The position numbers and the translations under genes were made by a program. DNA of 44,262 bases from Bacteroidota bacterium (GTDB taxonomy: Bacteria; Bacteroidota; Bacteroidia; Cytophagales; Cytophagaceae): contig JAEYZG010000028.1 of NCBI GenBank assembly GCA_023428135.1, positions 1 to 44,262 of the forward strand, given 5' to 3'. Under the pieces are notes generated by a model that made no database searches, was not told the DNA's origin, and worked only from the letters and a program-made list of their open reading frames with translations. Positions 42,288 to 44,262 of the stretch are shown here, piece after piece; the stretch's first letter is position 1; the number at the start of each line of letters is the position of its first letter.

Positions 42288-44262
42288 ATGATGAAACAGA
42301 AACAAGTCATGTCTAGTAGACAAATTATTAGGAGTTTTTATAGTGGTGTCAATGAAAAGATACTTCTGTTTGTTCTTTGTTTGGTCCTCTTTTGCAGAAG
42401 TATTCAGGCACAGGATCTCGTTGCACCTCCTGTTAAAATTGGGAGTGTGGACGAGTTTTATAATACGGTCCACCTTTCGGAATCTCAGATCAAAACCCGC
42501 AAAATCAAGAGAAGTATTATTCCTGTTACCAAAGATTCAGTTTCTGCTTTGATTAATCTTAAAAAAACTATTGATGGTGAGGAGATCATTATAGGTGAAG
42601 TTGAGGAGAAAGAGGCATCATCTGTCACTTTTTCTATTGCTAATGGGAAATTGAGTGGCCATGTCATAATTCCTTCTGATAAAAAAGCATTCAGGTATTT
42701 CTCCCAAAAAGGTGATGTATTTGTAGAGGAAGAAGATATTAATAAAGTAATCTGCATTGATTTTAATAAATCTACTAATGCTGAAAAACGAGCATTGCCT
42801 GTCCAGGCGCCGCCATCAGGTTCGGTAGTGTATAATCTGCAAAGTTTGGCTGGTGCAACTGCTGTTGCTTACCTGGACTTTGACGGACAAGTTGTAACGG
42901 GTACAAGATGGAATGGGGGAAATACTATTAACGCCTTGCCTGGAAATTTTTCAGAAACTGAAGTTACCAATATCTGGAAGATGATCAGCGAAGATTTCAG
43001 AGCTTTTAATATCAACGTTACAACCAATGAAGCTGTGTTTAACGCTGCTCCCAGAGGCAGAAGGATCCGATGTATATTTACTCCTACCAATACTGCTTCT
43101 CCTGGCGCTGGTGGTGTCGCATATGTTAATTCTTTCAGATGGACTGATGATACGCCTTGTTGGGTATTTAATAGCGGTACTAAAGGGGCAGGTGAAGCTG
43201 GTTCTCATGAAATAGGACATACATTAGGCCTTTCTCATGATGGCAGAACATCTCCAAGAGAAGATTATTATTCAGGCCATGGAATTTGGGCACCAATCAT
43301 GGGCGTTGGTTATTCTAAAGGTTTAGTTCAATGGAGTCGCGGAGAATATGCAAATGCCAATCAAACACAGGATGATATTTCCATCATCTCAGGTACAGGA
43401 AATGGATTCGGTTTTCGAACAGATGAAGCAGGTAATACCAATGCTACAGCTAAAGCATTGATTGTTTCTCAGTCCGGAGCTGTTTCAAATACTCAAAACT
43501 ATGGCGTTATTTCACAAAGAACTGATGTGGACATCTATTCATTTACGACATCCGGTGGGGCTGTTACATTAACGATCAATCCTTCCCAGGCTTACCCTAA
43601 CCTTGATATAGTTGCTACACTTAAAAATGCAGCAGGAACAACTTTGGCAATTTCCAATCCTACAGCCTCAGCTCCGGGTAGTCAGACTGGGCCTACAGCT
43701 ATAAATGGATTAAATGCTTCATTTAACATAAACCTTTCAGCAGGAACTTATTATTTGAATATTGATGGAACCGGTCAGGGAGATCCTGCAACTACCGGCT
43801 ATTCGGATTATTCCTCTATAGGGGAATATTTTATATCAGGTACTATTCCTGTAGCGCAGACTAATCAAAGTCCTGTTGTTAAAATCACAGCTCCACTTAA
43901 CAATGCAGTTTTCACAGCCCCGGCAACAATCAATGTCACAGCTACAGCATCTGATGCAGATGGTACAATAAGCGGAGTTACCTTTTCTGGCGCCGGGGCC
44001 ACGGTGACAGACGTTACCAGTCCATACGGCACTACCTGGACCAATGTAGCCGCTGGTACTTACAAAATATATGCGAATGTCAGAGATAATAATGGAGGAG
44101 TAGGAGCAGACACAATAACAGTCACCGTGGTTCCTGCTGTTAATCAGAATCCTGTTGTTAAAATTACCGCTCCACTTAACAATGCAGCGTTTACAGCTCC
44201 GGCAACGATCAATGTCACAGCTACAGCATCTGATGCAGATGGTACGATAAGCGGAGTTACCT
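42288..44262 (+). CDS. Secreted zinc metalloprotease with Ig-like repeats (partial, runs off the window)
   Basis: At least 658 codons, open to the edge. Start ATG 42288 or 42291; a long n-region precedes the signal core ILLFVLCLVLF, with cleavage after IQA (residue 41). A propeptide of roughly 140 residues follows. The catalytic domain holds HEIGHTLGLSHD (307-318), the HExxHxxGxxH zinc motif of metzincins, and a Met-turn APIMG with Met338. A PPC-like beta domain (about 395-525) is followed by Ig-like repeats of 93 residues starting at 526 and 619, nearly identical in DNA. Reprolysin/M12-like secreted protease, probably exported through type IX or adhesive; C-terminal sorting domain not visible. 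Confidence 0.9.
   Translation, partial: MMKQKQVMSSRQIIRSFYSGVNEKILLFVLCLVLFCRSIQAQDLVAPPVKIGSVDEFYNTVHLSESQIKTRKIKRSIIPVTKDSVSALINLKKTIDGEEIIIGEVEEKEASSVTFSIANGKLSGHVIIPSDKKAFRYFSQKGDVFVEEEDINKVICIDFNKSTNAEKRALPVQAPPSGSVVYNLQSLAGATAVAYLDFDGQVVTGTRWNGGNTINALPGNFSETEVTNIWKMISEDFRAFNINVTTNEAVFNAAPRGRRIRCIFTPTNTASPGAGGVAYVNSFRWTDDTPCWVFNSGTKGAGEAGSHEIGHTLGLSHDGRTSPREDYYSGHGIWAPIMGVGYSKGLVQWSRGEYANANQTQDDISIISGTGNGFGFRTDEAGNTNATAKALIVSQSGAVSNTQNYGVISQRTDVDIYSFTTSGGAVTLTINPSQAYPNLDIVATLKNAAGTTLAISNPTASAPGSQTGPTAINGLNASFNINLSAGTYYLNIDGTGQGDPATTGYSDYSSIGEYFISGTIPVAQTNQSPVVKITAPLNNAVFTAPATINVTATASDADGTISGVTFSGAGATVTDVTSPYGTTWTNVAAGTYKIYANVRDNNGGVGADTITVTVVPAVNQNPVVKITAPLNNAAFTAPATINVTATASDADGTISGVT

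Overview
The window looks like chromosomal DNA of an aerobic, gliding-type Bacteroidota, probably a Cytophagales relative (inference). The basis is AT-rich DNA with few Shine-Dalgarno sites, SusC/RagA-like receptor architecture, 7TM-DISM and HBM sensors, DUF1800/DUF1501 and DUF4856/imelysin/HTTM gene sets, lipoproteins with a Cys-Lys-Lys or Cys-Ser-Lys N-terminus, and secreted metalloproteases with Ig-like repeats. I see no rRNA, tRNA, CRISPR array or complete insertion sequence.

Layout. 1-600: 3' end of a group II intron (domains V and VI, branch-point A) followed by a 90-bp dispersed repeat. 603-3607: two tandem Gfo/Idh/MocA oxidoreductases converging on a hexapeptide acyltransferase; a second copy of the 90-bp repeat lies beyond. 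3780-4555: a gene-free repeat island with several palindromes. 4556-6778: YdcZ/DUF606 permease, CsbD-like stress protein, lipoprotein of unknown role. 6879-9577: minus-strand operon of a TPR membrane protein and a TPR-PrsW membrane protease whose frame is broken by one nucleotide. 9780-15998: minus-strand operon DUF4856 lipoprotein - imelysin - HTTM protein - TonB-dependent receptor, a typical Bacteroidota iron-related set, with repeated operator-like sites upstream; the receptor is cut by one in-frame TGA.

16279-19963: TetR-like regulator with a UbiB/ABC1 kinase-like protein, a Gdx/SugE-type SMR exporter, and a membrane-anchored AraC regulator. 20129-23048: DUF1800 and DUF1501 pair. 23210-25722: cache-HAMP HisKA_3 sensor kinase and NarL-type regulator, followed by a roughly 670-bp tandem duplication that carried a small secreted-protein gene together with the 3' end of the regulator; the first small gene and the second regulator fragment have decayed. 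27167-29407: NhaA antiporter with a voltage-gated K+ channel bearing a C-terminal zinc-ribbon-like motif. 29543-32901: adenine deaminase, YwbE, PQQ-type sugar dehydrogenase. 32906-37410: 7TM-DISM histidine kinase and an HBM-GAF-PAS sensor with no recognisable output domain. 37721-41672: alpha/beta hydrolase, oligopeptidase B, small unknown protein. 42288 to the end: a secreted metzincin-type protease with Ig-like repeats, cut by the window edge.

The strongest points for a second look are the two broken genes within 3 kb of each other (PrsW, TonB receptor), the tandem duplication with its decayed regulator fragment, the repeated operator-like sites of the iron operon, and the palindromic repeat families. 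I found no clearly new defence or mobile system.
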